Assembly (NCBI GenBank): GCA_022410635.1
Contig: JAJVDF010000216.1
Coordinates: forward strand, 198,525-262,524
Reading direction: 5' to 3'
From: Tretioscincus oriximinensis
Lineage: Eukaryota; Chordata; Lepidosauria; Squamata; Gymnophthalmidae
DNA: 64,000 bases
The notes beneath the pieces are model-generated. The model searched no databases, was not told the origin of the DNA, and was given only the letters and a program-made list of their open reading frames with translations. Below, piece by piece: positions 11,220 to 23,900 of the stretch. Position 1 is the first letter of the stretch. Every line of letters begins with the position of its first letter. The translations under genes were made by a program, and so were the position numbers.

Positions 11220-13070
11220 AAGAACATAAAAGGAGCCCTGCTAAAAGAACGGCATTGATTGTAATTCGCTATAGAACCCAGTTCAAGGTGTTAACACTGA
11301 TTTATAAGGCCTCAAAACTGAGCAAAAGGTCTTAAGAACATAAAAAAAAATAAGAGGAGCCCTGCTGAATCAGGACAAAGCCCATCTGGTCCAGCATTCT
11401 ATCCCACACACAGGCCCACAAATTGCACCTAAGCAGTCTGAAGGCAAAATTTTCACCTGGTCTCCTAACTCCCTGCAAATGGTATTTCATGAGTACTGCC
11501 TGTTGCTCCATCTCAGAGGCAGTTTCAAAAGATCCACCCTAATAGTTATTTATACCCTTGGTGTCCATAAACTTGCCTAACTCTGCCTTGAAACTATCCA
11601 GGCTGCCAGCTACCACCACTTCTCATGGAAGAAAATTCCACAGGCCTATGACCCTCTGGGTGAAAAATACATTCNTTTGTCTGCTCTCTCTTCTGCACAT
11701 TAGTTTCAAGGAATGGCCCCGGGTCCTAGTGTTGTGTGATAGAGAAAATTGTTTACCTTATTCACCCCATGCATGATTTTATACTCAATCAGATCTGTTT
11801 TCAAACACCGTCTTTTGAGGCTGACTTCATAAGGAATGTAGTCCTTAGATCAGTCTTGTTGCCCTATTCTGCAGCTTCTCTAGTTCCACAATGTATTTTT
11901 GAGATGTGGTGACCAGAATTGGGCACAGTATTCCAAATGTGGCCTCACTACAGATTTATAAAGAGGCAAAACAACGCTTGCTGTCTTATTTTTGATTCCT
12001 TATGCTCCCCAACACTAAATTTGCTTTTTTTTTGCTGCTGCTGCAAACTTGGTTGACACCTTCATTGAACTGTCCACCAACCCCCCCAAGATCCCTTTCC
12101 TGCTCGGACACAGAAAGCTTGGTTCCTATCAGTTGGTAGGAGTAATTGGAGTTTTGTCCCAATGTCCATGACTTTGCACTTGCTTAAGTTGAAGTGCATT
12201 TACCACTTTGTTGCCCACTCACCCAATTTCAGTAGATCAATCTGGAGCTCCTTGCAATCACTTTGTTTTCACTATCCTGAACAGTTTAGTGTCATCAGCG
12301 AACTTGGCTACTTCACTAGTAACCTCGGCATCCAGATCGTTGTTGAATATGTTNNAAAGCAGAGGTTCCAGTACTGAAACCTGGGGTACTCCACTTTTCA
12401 CCTCTTTCCACCCAGAAAACTGTCCATTCACTACTACCCTCTGTCGTCTTTTAGCCAGTTTCTGATCCAGGACAGGGTCTGTCCTTTTATTTCATGACTG
12501 TAGATCCTTTGATGTGGAACTTTATCAAAAAGCTTCTGAAAGTCTAGCTAGACAATATCAACTGGATCCCCTTTATCCACATATTAACACTCAAATAATT
12601 CTAAGTTTGTAAGGCGTGACTTACCTTTGCAGAAGCCATGCTGAGTTTCATTCAGCAATGCATGCTTCTCCGTGTGTTTGGTAATGGTGGCCTTGATTAT
12701 GGTTTCCAACACTTTACCCGGAATTGATGGGTCTATAATTTCTGGGACCACCCTAGGATTCTTTTTTGAAGATTGGTGTTACATTTGCTATCTTCCAATC
12801 AACTGGCACATTGCCTGATCTTAAGGAAAGATGAAATATTTTGGCTAGAAGTTCAGCAATTTCGCATCTGAGTTCTTTATGAATTCTGGGGTGAATGCCA
12901 ATTGGTTAATCAGTGTTCAGTTTATTAAGGCTAGCAAGGACCTCTCCTCACTTAATATCTCTGTCCAGTTTAACTCCTGTGCTGAGAAGACTAAATCTGT
13001 AGCGGGTATATACTCTGTACTCTTCAGTGAAAACTGGAGCAAAAAATTCATTCACCTTATAGACTTTAAA
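11220..13070 (-). mobile_element. CR1-like LINE, long degraded antisense copy in the intergenic region
   Basis: Spans from the CR1 3' end (about 11335, cttaagaacataaa) through most of the RT domain, matching the + copy at 19339-20978 in reverse order. Landmarks are [12 protein letters not shown] in the reverse frame at 12162-12230, the FADD region near 12290, and the N-terminal SEVF/ENWSKKFIHL region near 13030. There are many stops, an NN at 12354-12355 and an N at 11675. A second CR1 3' end starts at 11220, and an L2-like piece lies at 11258-11330. Confidence 0.85.
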
Positions 13071-13071
13071 G

Positions 13072-13800
13072 AAAAAGATAGGCAGCAGAAGCTTCTGTAG
13101 ACAAGTCTACTTCTTCAGATCCGTTTTCAGTAACCCTTGCCTATAGAATTTATTTCTGCCTGCCTTCTTGTTAGACCCTAACATGGTAGATGAGCTACTT
13201 GCTAGATATTCTGGACCTAGACTTACAGACTCCTTTAAAATCTGTCAATAATCCTGTTTATATTTTGCCACAGCAACATAAATGGGAAAGTCCTCTGATA
13301 TTATTTTATGTAGCATAATCCTTTTTGCATATTACATTTATTAATCTTTAAGATGTCACAAGATTGTGCTATTTTTTCACTGCAAAAATGAACGTAACTC
13401 TTTGTATGGCATCCTTTCAAGTAGGGTATATCNGATAATAAAACAGGAATTTTGAAAGTAGAACAAATCAGAATTAAAACTTTTTAAAGAAGCTGTCTCA
13501 TTGGAGTTATTGTCCCTACCCAGAGAACCTGCCCCAAACACCCCCCTCCAAAAACAGGGAGAAGAATATCAAAATATAGATTTCTCCTACTAAATAGAAG
13601 AATATGTCTTGTAGCATTTTGTCTTCTTTAGATGAAGTAGATTTGTCTACAAAAGCTCACGGTGCTATTGTTAGAACTCAATAGCAGCTGAAGAAGTAGA
13701 TTTGTCTAGGAAATCTCATGCTGCCTCTCTTGTTAAGTCTCTAAGGGGAAACGAAATCTTGCTAGATAATCTGGACCCAGAGCAACATGGCTATTTCTTT
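13072..13800. repeat. Family A hairpin-repeat fragments downstream of ABLIM2
   Basis: 13072-13125 is antisense (aagtctacttcttcagatcc). 13140-13225 and 13605-13800 are sense. The copy at 13688-13713 keeps ctgaagaagtagatttgtct and then aggaaa, followed by the shared tail, which ends ggacccagagcaacatggct. 13230-13600 has no recognised feature. Confidence 0.6.
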
Positions 13801-13868
13801 TAAATCTGCTTTCAAAAGTATTCAAGTCCTTGCTGAAAATACTGTAGCTTTCTATTGGTGGAAGATAT

Positions 13869-14863
13869 TTTATTATCCATCAACGTATCTCCGTTACCTC
13901 CAAAAGGCCAACACTGGAGAACAAACTATCACATTTAACTACAAAACAGTTTATACTTTTTAATGTGGACACCAGAGTGTGCATAGAATCAAGATCAAGT
14001 TACACATTCTTTGTACCAGAGTGAAATGTAGAAAAAATAAGAGCTTACACAATCAGAACTGTACGTGATTTATGACATTTCTACACATTTTTGTGAAATG
14101 AAGATTGATTTGCTTTTTAAAAAACCTGTTCTTCAGATGAATTAATTCCAAGGACTTAAATTTCAGGGGAATGTCACTAAAGCTTTTAAATTATGTGGTT
14201 TAATTTTAAAATGGATTGTACATTGAACAGCCTGCATGGCTATTTGGACACACATTTACGTTGAAATATATTTTACTAAAATAACTTTTTTTTCCCCATT
14301 CATATTGTACACTGGAAACAGCAGCTGGACTTAGAGTGAGAGAATGAGGCTTAAAGTGCTGCGTTAGTTTGCTTTCATTCCTACAGAGATGTCACGACAT
14401 ACAATTGCAACAACAACTTCTTGACATGCTTTTCTTTGGCCTTTATCACATTTGTTTCATAGCATAACTTTATTCTGTTTTCCTTCCAAGAAAGCTTATT
14501 ACTGAAGATGTCACAAAGGTTTTGCTACAGTGCAAAACAATATTGTTCTTGGCAAAATCTACACTAATATGAATTTTTTTTTCTTCTTGAAATGGCTAAT
14601 TTGAAGTTATCTTTTTTGTAACAAGCAAGAGCGAAAGCAGTCATTAAATTTAAAGCAACTTTTGTTATTTTCTTTAAAGACCCAGAAGCTGCAGAGATAT
14701 TTATCTGGGGCAAGCAAATGCTGTGTTTTCTCTCTCCTGATTTCTGCAAATCCACCTCTAACACAATAAAGCTGAACAAAGAGCCAACAGCAGGTGCACA
14801 AGATTTAAAAGTGAGACCATAGAGTGTCATACTCTTTAATCAAGCACATTTCTTCTCATCTAT
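13869..14863 (-). other. ABLIM2: ABLIM2 3' untranslated region (extent uncertain)
   Basis: Repeat-free, AT-rich DNA downstream of the stop. Two reverse-strand AATAAA hexamers are candidate ends: 14474-14469 (3'UTR of about 0.4 kb) and 13874-13869 (about 1 kb). I cannot choose between them from sequence alone. Confidence 0.55.
14469..14474 (-). terminator. ABLIM2: Candidate ABLIM2 poly(A) signal (proximal)
   Basis: AATAAA on the reverse strand about 390 nt past the stop codon. The alternative is 13869-13874. Confidence 0.4.
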
Positions 14864-14977
14864 CTAGAAAAGCAAGGCCTTTTTCTTCAGATCATTCCGT
14901 TTCCAAAGCGCTAGTCGTTCAAACTGTTCAATGGTCATTTTGAAGACGTCCTGGAATTCTTCAGGAGACAGGTGACG
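14864..14977 (-). CDS. ABLIM2: ABLIM2 last coding exon: villin headpiece core
   Basis: 114 nt including TAG, acceptor tttcaag. It reads [20 protein letters not shown], then [17 protein letters not shown]. The Trp and the basic KKKALLF end are the F-actin-contacting elements of the headpiece family. FKM stands where the family usually has FGM. Confidence 0.95.
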   Translation of the reverse strand, partial: RHLSPEEFQDVFKMTIEQFERLALWKRNDLKKKALLF

Positions 14978-17900
14978 CTTGAAAGAAAAATCAATAAACA
15001 ACATCTGAGTTATACCATCTAAGATGTTACTAGGATTACCAGATAAAAGTGTGCACCTTTAATGAATGTGAAAAAGGTACTGCAGGCATTAGAGTTGCAC
15101 ATGGGAAAAATTCTTATCTTCTATGTTCCTTAAAGGTACACATACTTATTCTGGATTTTATCTACTAATCTTATACAAGATTACCTTGCAATTAAAAAAA
15201 ATGCCTTCAAAATATAACCTTTGTTATAACAAATAGTTGTACATAAGAACATAAGAAGAGCCATACTGGATCAGGCCACAACCCATCAAGTCCAGCATTC
15301 TGTCTCACAGAGAGGCCCACCAGATGCACCCGGGCAGTCCGAACAGTGGAAAGCAAAATATGCTCCATCCTGGAGGCAACATCCAGACATCCATCCTAGT
15401 ATCCATTTATACCCTTGGTGTCCATAAACTTGTCTAGTCCTGTCTTAAAACTATCCAAGCTGTTAGCTACCACTATTTACTTCAGGAAGTAAATTCCACA
15501 GGCCAATGACCCTCTGGGTGAAGAAATACTTTCCTTTGTCTGTTCTCAGTTTTCTACCCAACAGTTTTAAGGAGTGCCCTCTGGTCCTTGTGTTGTGTGA
15601 TAAGCTAAGTTTACAGATAATTAGCTTAACGAGAACCTTTTGCCAAGTGCAGCTTCGGAAGACTGATGCACTGGAGGGTGGGGAGTAGGGGTGTAATCAC
15701 ATTGGGTGATTATGTTGGGTTTGTAGTATGGCAAACGATCGTAACGTAAGCAAATATTCAGGAGTACTTCAACCTTGCCAACCTGGATTAGCTTGATCTG
15801 CTTTAGGGCCTATTTGCATAGTCATTCATTTTAGGTCTTAAAGTGGATTAAATCAGATAAATGTGAATTAGGCCTAAAATAGATATAAGAATTTGGTTTT
15901 CTTACCTCTAACCTGGTTCTGTCTACATCCTTTGGCAGTTTCACCCGAACTCTGTTTGTTACAATAAGTGTTTCATATGGATAGACCTGTTCAAAAAGAA
16001 AAGAAAAGATATGATGCTTGGGAAATTACTTAACCCTCCAATTTTTAAATGTAAATAGTACGTACTTATGTCCATGTGCTAATTTCACATGGCTTAAAGA
16101 AGAAGAAAAAGGAAATACTGATTCTTNTTAAGAAGTATTATTTCTCAGCTTTATTCCAATGATGTTAACAGCAGTTCTTACCTTGTACTCTGTAAGAGAC
16201 CAGAAAAACAATGGGCAGATAAGAATACAATGTTTATTGTTTATATTACACCTTACACTCTGANAAGTGGCTGATTTAGTATTTTTCTCATATGACTACA
16301 GTACAAAATATTTATTTTACTGGGTTTGCATTGTGTAGAAGCCACAATATTTGAGTTTACTCAACTAGTAAAGGAATTTAGGACATGTCCACATGGTGTA
16401 TATACATAAGGCAGTCACGCGACCTCTGATTGAGCAGAGGTGAGCTAAAATGTCACATCAGAAATGAGGTGTGTTTGTATTTGGGTTACCAGATAAAATC
16501 TGGGACAGAAGTTTACACCTTTAAATAATGGCTGAAGAAAAGAAGACTTTTCACCAGGTGCAGAATATAGGGGGTAAATAATGCAAAATTTGCAACTGGT
16601 GTTGCATTAACTAAATCTGTTCTGCACCATATAGACTGGTTTTAAATTGTTTAGACTGGTATTACTGGTAACAGTGTCAAGAGAAATTTCTTCAATTGCC
16701 AAATCCTCTGTTCTGCTTTGAATAGTATCTGGAGGCACAAATAAGATTACCAGAAAACAGCGGGACAAAGTGTCTCATCTATAAGGGTGTGCAAGATAAA
16801 ATGTCAGCGGGTGCTGTACCTGCTAAAATTGCTTCTTTTTTTACAGCCATTAAAGGCTAAGCACTATAATATCCTACTTTTATTTAGTAACACTAAAGAC
16901 AAGTGGCTCAGAAGACAATAGACTGCTCTCCCTTTCTAAAGGAAAGGCCAAACCTAGAAGGCTATGCTGAGTAAAATTAGCATTTAACATACCTTTTTTC
17001 CCCCAGGTGGAATCCTGATCAGCATCATATTGGGGAATATTTGCAACCTAGAAATGAAAGAAGAGAAAAGTATAAAGTTAAAATAACAGTTCTTTGTTAA
17101 AACTAAATGAGATTAAGCAAAAGCATTTTTTNAAAAAATGTAGGTATTCATGTCCTGCTAAATGTGAAACGACGTTGACACTGTAGCCATGTCCATGTAC
17201 CACAGCCCCCACCCCCACCTTGAGATCAGCCAACAGTTGTTGTCTGGTTGGAGGTCAGCACACAGTGGGAGGCAACAGAAACCCCTCTCAGCAGGTCCCT
17301 GTGATGGCCATTGGCAAACCCTACTCCATCTGGAAATGCATTTGGATCACATCAGGGGAATTCCAATGCGCACATCCCGCTATGGGCAAACCATAGCCAG
17401 AAAATGGGTGATACAAATTGAGATACTCTGTATTTGCGTCGGTTTTCTGAGTGAACTCCTCTCCAACAATGGATGCCTGGGCAAACGGCACAGGGCAAAA
17501 GCACTTCCCATTTGGGTTATATGGGAAATCAATGNGCCCAGTGGAAAGCCACATAGTTTTCACATCCGTTTCTTTGCCTAGTGCGAATGAGGCCTGTGAT
17601 GCCACAAGACTCCCTTATTAGACACGTCTCACAATAAAAGGCTTGGATCTCAAACTAAAAGAAGTGGACCTGTTTATGGGAGTTCTAAGTTCTGCCCGCA
17701 AAAATTAGTANGCTTTTGAAGAAGGAGTATATCTCTCTCTATTTTTGTCATACATGCATACACACAATACCCCTCTCTTTGCCTTTTCTTTCTACTATGA
17801 TCAGTAATATCTGTATTAATTCACATCTATTTTTTTTCTGGCTGATAGATAGCGGAATCATGGCTGGTCATTTGGTAATAGTTAAAAACTGGAAAGATTG

Positions 17901-20900
17901 TTCTAAGTGGAATATACAAGAATGGTACTATTATCTTATGGAATTTATGATGTTTGATATTCTCCATACCAAAAGACTGCAGACCATTGGAATTATTCAA
18001 AAACCACATTGGATAAATAAATGGCAAGAGCTCATAGCCTTTGGATTGACACCGTCATCTCCAGCTCTGATCAAGGAAACAATACAGATGTTCCTGGAAC
18101 AACGATTGATTTTGTAATACTATATCATTATACCTATTCGTTGTGGGGAGGGTTTGGGGTGGGTGGGTTTGTAACTGTCTATGTATGTATGTCTATGTAT
18201 GTATGTTTGTTTTGTTTCTGTTTAAATAAAAAAATTCCAGGATAAAAAAATAAAATAAAAATAAAAATTAATTCATATCTATTTTTCACTCATCCATTAA
18301 GGGACATCGGTGGACTAGAAGATTGAATAGCTGAAACAATATGACATGGTATATATGAACTTAGTAAAAAAAAATTGTCTACTTACATGGTGTAACCCAT
18401 TCTTTCCATAGTCAGGAAGAGAAGCAGATTTGGAATATGGAAACCCTATTAAAGACACAGAAGATAGGAGAGGCTTTTTGGGGGAAAGCACATAACATGC
18501 ACACAGATTACACAGATATTAGCTATTTAATATATACAAAGGATGAACTGGTTCAGTTCAGTTCTTCAGGACTGAAAATTGGTTGAAAGCATGTGTTGGA
18601 ACAGCAGCAAAGAATCAGTGTTGGATATTAGCTTATCATTGGTGATGTAGGAAAATAGTCTTCTATAGTTCTGTGTTGTACCTAGAGAAGAAGAAAAAGA
18701 ACTGGGTTTTTATACCCCGCTTTTCTCTCCTTTCAAAGGGACTCAAAGATATTTTGCCCAAAGGCTCACATTCTATCTTCCCCACCAGGCTGTGGTGGTT
18801 CCCATTTATCTACTTGCAGTCAGTTGCAATTTCTTGCAATTCTTGCTTTCGAATAGCTGGGTTGGCTAGAGCTACAGGTTAGGAGAAGGTGCTCACCCCT
18901 CCCCATGTCCGATACAGGGCTTCGAAACCCGATCTCCCAGATGAGAGAACATTTCCTTAGCTNCTGAGCCATTCTTGCCTGCTTTAAAGTTCGATGGGCA
19001 ACAGTTATAATTTACTTTAAACCATCTTCAGTTCATCTTCTGCCCTAAATAATGTGATTTATACCTGGGGGACAACGATGACAGGAGTTTTGCATCTTTA
19101 ACAAGTGTAGAAAAGAGGGATGTCGACCAGATGCAATTTATAATCCTGATGAAAATCCTTCTTTTTCATATGTGTTAAAGCTGCAAAATTCCTGTCTCAA
19201 TTTTTGTTTGTGTGGTAAATNTAGGATAGATACTAAGAATTTTTCACCCAGGTATCATCAATCTGTGGAATTTACAATGAGAATTGCTGACAAAGCAACT
19301 AGCTTTGGATAGATATAAGAAAAGATTAGGGAAATTAATTGGAGATTGCAGAGAGGTTAAATGAATTTTTTGCTTCAGTTTTCACTGAAGAAGACAGAGG
19401 GAATTTACCCGCAACAGATTTAGTTTTCTCAGAAAGAACACCAGAGGAATTAAACGGGATAGAGATAACAAGGGAGGAGGTCCTTGCAAGCCTAAATAAG
19501 CTGAACATTTATAAATCCCCAAGGCCAGATGGCATTCACCCAAGAATTCTTAAAGAACTCAAATGCGAAATTGCTGAACTTCTAACGAAAATATTTAATC
19601 TTTCCTTAAGATCAGGCATAGTACCAATAGATTGGAAGGTAGCTAATGTAACACCAATCTTCAAAAAAGGATCCCGGCGTGATCCCGGAAATTATAGACC
19701 CATCAGTTTAACATCAATTCCAAGTAAAGTGTTGGAAACCATAATTAAGGACAAAATTACTAAACACATGGAGAGGCATGCATTGCTGAATGAAACTCAG
19801 CATGGCTTCAGCAAGGGTAAGTCATGCCTTACCAACTTGCTAGAATTCTTTGAAAGTGTTAACAAACATGTAGATAAAGGGGATCCAGTTGATATTGTCT
19901 ATCTAGATTTTCAGAAGGCTTTTGATAAAGTCCCACATCAAAGGCTTCTAAAAAAGCTCCGTACTCATGGTATAAGAGGACAGACTTTGTCCTGGATTGG
20001 AAACTGGCTAAAAGATAGAAAGCAGAGGGTAGTATTAAATGGACAGTTCTCTGAGTGGAAAGAGGTAAGAAGTGGGGTACCCCAGGGATCTGTACTGGGA
20101 CCCTTGCTTTTCAATATATTTATAAATGATCTGGATGCCAAGGTAAATAGTGAAGTAGCCAAGTTTGCTGATGACACTAAACTGTTCAGGGTAGTGAAAA
20201 CTGAAAATGATTGTAAGGCACTCCAGAGTGATTTATTGAAATTGGGTGAGTGGGCATCAAAGTGGCAAATGCACTTCAACTTAAGCAAGTGCAAGGTCAT
20301 GCATATTGGGGCAAAGAATCCAAAATACTCCTACCACCTGATGGGAACCAAGCTTTCTGTGACCGAGCAAGAAAAGGATCTTGGGGTGTTGGTGGACAAT
20401 TCAATGAAAATGTCAACCCAGGGTGCAGCAGCAGCAAAAAAGGCAAATTCCATGTTGGGGATAATTAGGAAAGGAATCGAAAACAAGTCAGCAAATGTTG
20501 TTTTGCCTCTTTATAAATCTGTGGTGAGGCCACATTTGGAATACTGTGTTCAATTCTGGTCACCACATCTCAAGAGACATATTTTGGAACTGGAGAAGGT
20601 GCAGAAAAGGGCAACGAAAATGATCAAGGGTCTGGAGCACCTCCCTTACGAAGCAAGGCTGCAACGTTTGGGCCTCTTCAGCCTTGAAAGGAGACGTTTG
20701 AGGGGTGATCTGATTGAAGTGTACAAAATCATGCATGGGATCGAAAGGGTGAATAGAGAAAAATGTTTTCTCTATCACACAACACAAGGACCAGAGGGCA
20801 CTCCTTAAAACTGTTGGGTAGAAAAGTGAGAACAGACAAAGGAAAGTATTTTTTCACCCAGAGGGTCATCGGCCTGTGGAATTTACTTCCTGAAGAGGTA

Positions 20901-23900
20901 GTGGTAGCTAACAGCTTGGATAGTTTCAAGACAGGACTAGNCAGGTTTATGGACACCAAAGGTATAAATGGATACTAGGATGGATGTCTGGATGTTGCCT
21001 CTGGGATGGAGCAACAGGCAGGACTCCTGAAATACCATTTGCAGGGAGTCATGAACAGGAGCATATTTTGCTTTCCTCTGTGCGGACTGCCCAGGTGCAT
21101 CTGGTGGGCCTCTGTGTGACACAGAATGCTGGACTTGGTGGGCTGTGGCCTGATCCAGTATGGCTCTTCTTATGTTCTTATGTGGCCAGGTGTATCAATA
21201 TTTATTAGAATGGATGCCTAGGTTCTGCCAGCAGGTTGAAGAAACAGGCAAGATCCTTCTATATTAGTTACCAGTTTATTGTAGGAGTTTATGTTTTTAA
21301 TGGGTGTGAAGAAGTGATTTCCCCTTAGATGCAGCAGACATTACAAGCTACACCTGGAGAAAGTTCCTCTCTTCCTCTACTTGATTTTATCCTAGCTTCC
21401 ACAACCAAACTTTATCAGGTAACCCTATTCTGGATGCTCAATTGCAGGGAGTTTAGGCTAGTGATTTCCCACCCTTTCCTTGCTTGATATACCCAGAAAG
21501 AGCTTGTGGGCCTGATCCAGTAAGGTTTCTTTTATGGTCTTTTGTTGCTGTCAGTGTTGGAGTTTACTTTGCCACACCTGGGGAGCAGGTCAGGCTCTTC
21601 CAGAACTTACGCAAGTAGGTACTATTTGCATTATGCAACCGCTGCAGTTCTCTGTCGGTACCAGGACTTTGTGGAAGTGACTGAGTATCCAAGTCAGGAG
21701 AGTTAGTTCTGGCATCCACCTCCCCTCTCAGTGTCAGCCAACTGGACTTTAGCTGAGAAGAGCAAATTCCAGCATTAAAATATTACTCCTTTATGCAGAT
21801 TCATGTGCAATAAGAACATCATCGGGACATCCATCTACTGATAAACGTTTTTCATTCTTGAGCAATTGATAGTCAAAGCAATTAGCATTCACATTGTTAA
21901 TTTCTTACTATTTCCTAAATACTCCAAAATCACTTTTAAAATAACCTAAAACATAGCTTGCATTGACTGTTTTTAAGGACTTTCATTTTGTGTTATTGAA
22001 ACATTACCGCAGAAAGGGCAAATGTTAAACCTTATATTATTTATTTCAAATGATTTACACCACACCCTCCAGAGAAGGCCTTCCTACATGCCCCTACCCC
22101 TTGTATCTCTGAAAGGGGAGGAACCACTAGAACACCTTTTTCTTGAGATCTTAATGCATGGGCAGGTATGTATGGGAGAAGGTGTTCCTTCAGATAGCTA
22201 GGCATTATCTGTGACATGTTTTTACCAGGTAGGGGATCAGCCAGGCCTGCAGAAGGCACAAAAAGCTTAGAATACAACAGAGTGGGTAACTTTAGTTGAA
22301 GAGTTTAACCAATTATAGGCTGACCAATTGACCCCTTTTTGGGTGTGTGTGAAAACTTGGTTTTGGGGTGCCTCCTGGTTTTTGCTGAGGATTTTTTTTT
22401 CAATTTTTTTTCCCCCGAAAAATCTTTTTTTTTAATTTTTTTTCCTCAGCACACCAAAACTGGGTTTTCACCCCCCAAAAAAGGGGTCATCTGGTCAGCC
22501 TAACCAATTAGCATAAACACCAGGTTGTTTTTACACTTCTTCTATAGGAGGGAAAATTGGTTAATTATCTGTAGTCAGTTTCCATAAAACAGCCTTTTAA
22601 TTTCCTCCTCCTGGAAACAGGAATCCTCCAGTCTGGAGAAGTGTAAAAAGTAAAGATCATCACATAAAAACTGGGATAGAACTTTGCCCCTTTAATGAGT
22701 GTAAAAATGTGATTTCCCACCCCCAAGAGCTTCAGGCATTAGAAGGTGCTTCTGATTATGTAAAGCAGACTGGTGGATTTAATTGAAATGGGCAATTTAA
22801 TTCTTTTGTAAAGGGATAAAACATTGGACAGATTTGTTTCAAACTGGTGAGTTTTTATAGACTTTTTATAAGAAATAGAAGGTGGACTTACAGTCACAGG
22901 CTTTAAACAGAACTTGGACTAATCACAGGCTTTGAAGACTAAAGAACTATTGATGTGGAAGAATCAATGGATCAATTCACTGTGAAATAAAATGACATAG
23001 TGGGCTAAACCTATAAAAGAGACTGAGCAGAGGAAGAGGAAGTCAGTGAATTAACAGTGGTGGTGGAGAAATGAATGTAAGAATGTCAGAAGAACTTGAT
23101 TTTATGTATATTTTTCTTTTTTGAAAACAAATAAAATGTTTGTATTAAAAAAAAGAAAATTAAAGTTGCAAAGCCTTTTCTAGTTNTTATGTGGTAACCC
23201 TAAATTATGGCCAGATCCAATGCACCTTACGTTCTTCTGTTCCAAAATGCTCAGAAATATACAATTTTTACCTTTTTGCTGTCTTGATCGCAATTTCTTC
23301 CATCATCATCTGATCTTCTTGATGCTAGACAATGAAAATAAGTTTTTTTTAACTAAAAAAAATAGGAGTTCCATCATCATCATTATTGAAACAACAGCCA
23401 CAAGTTACATGTGAAATTGCAAAGGCAGCTTTCTTTCATAAGAATTACAAACTAAATATTCAGCAAAGGGGCTGGTAGCACTCAGAGACTAACAGGAGAA
23501 AAGTGGGTGGCCTAAGTGTTCATAGACACGTCTACTTCTTCAGATGCTGAGGGACTAATGTCAGTGTCAAGTATTTATAGAAAACTGTGTATGGGAGATG
23601 ACAAAGCATATGCAAGTGTGATGGGGTATGAACTCCAGGTTAGAAAAACAACCAGGCCATCACCAAAGGACTTGGCCAATTATACATTTTTATGACACCT
23701 CTTCAGTGTTTGATTGATTGACTATCAGACATTGCCTCTTGTTGCCCCAGGGATTTTTTCACATGAGAGGATTAGTTTCTGCTATTTACCTGTTTTTCTA
23801 AACCTGGAGTTCATCACCTTATCACATTTGCATATGCTTTGTCATCTCCCATACACAGTTTCCTATAAAAAACTGACCCTCACATTAGTCCCTCAGCTTC

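Noticed and set aside
19339..20808. A 489-codon open frame, the longest in the window, as a host gene
   Set aside because: It is the reverse transcriptase of a CR1-like LINE: FADD and VPQGSVLGP motifs, a 3' end repeated many times in the window, and a frameshift.
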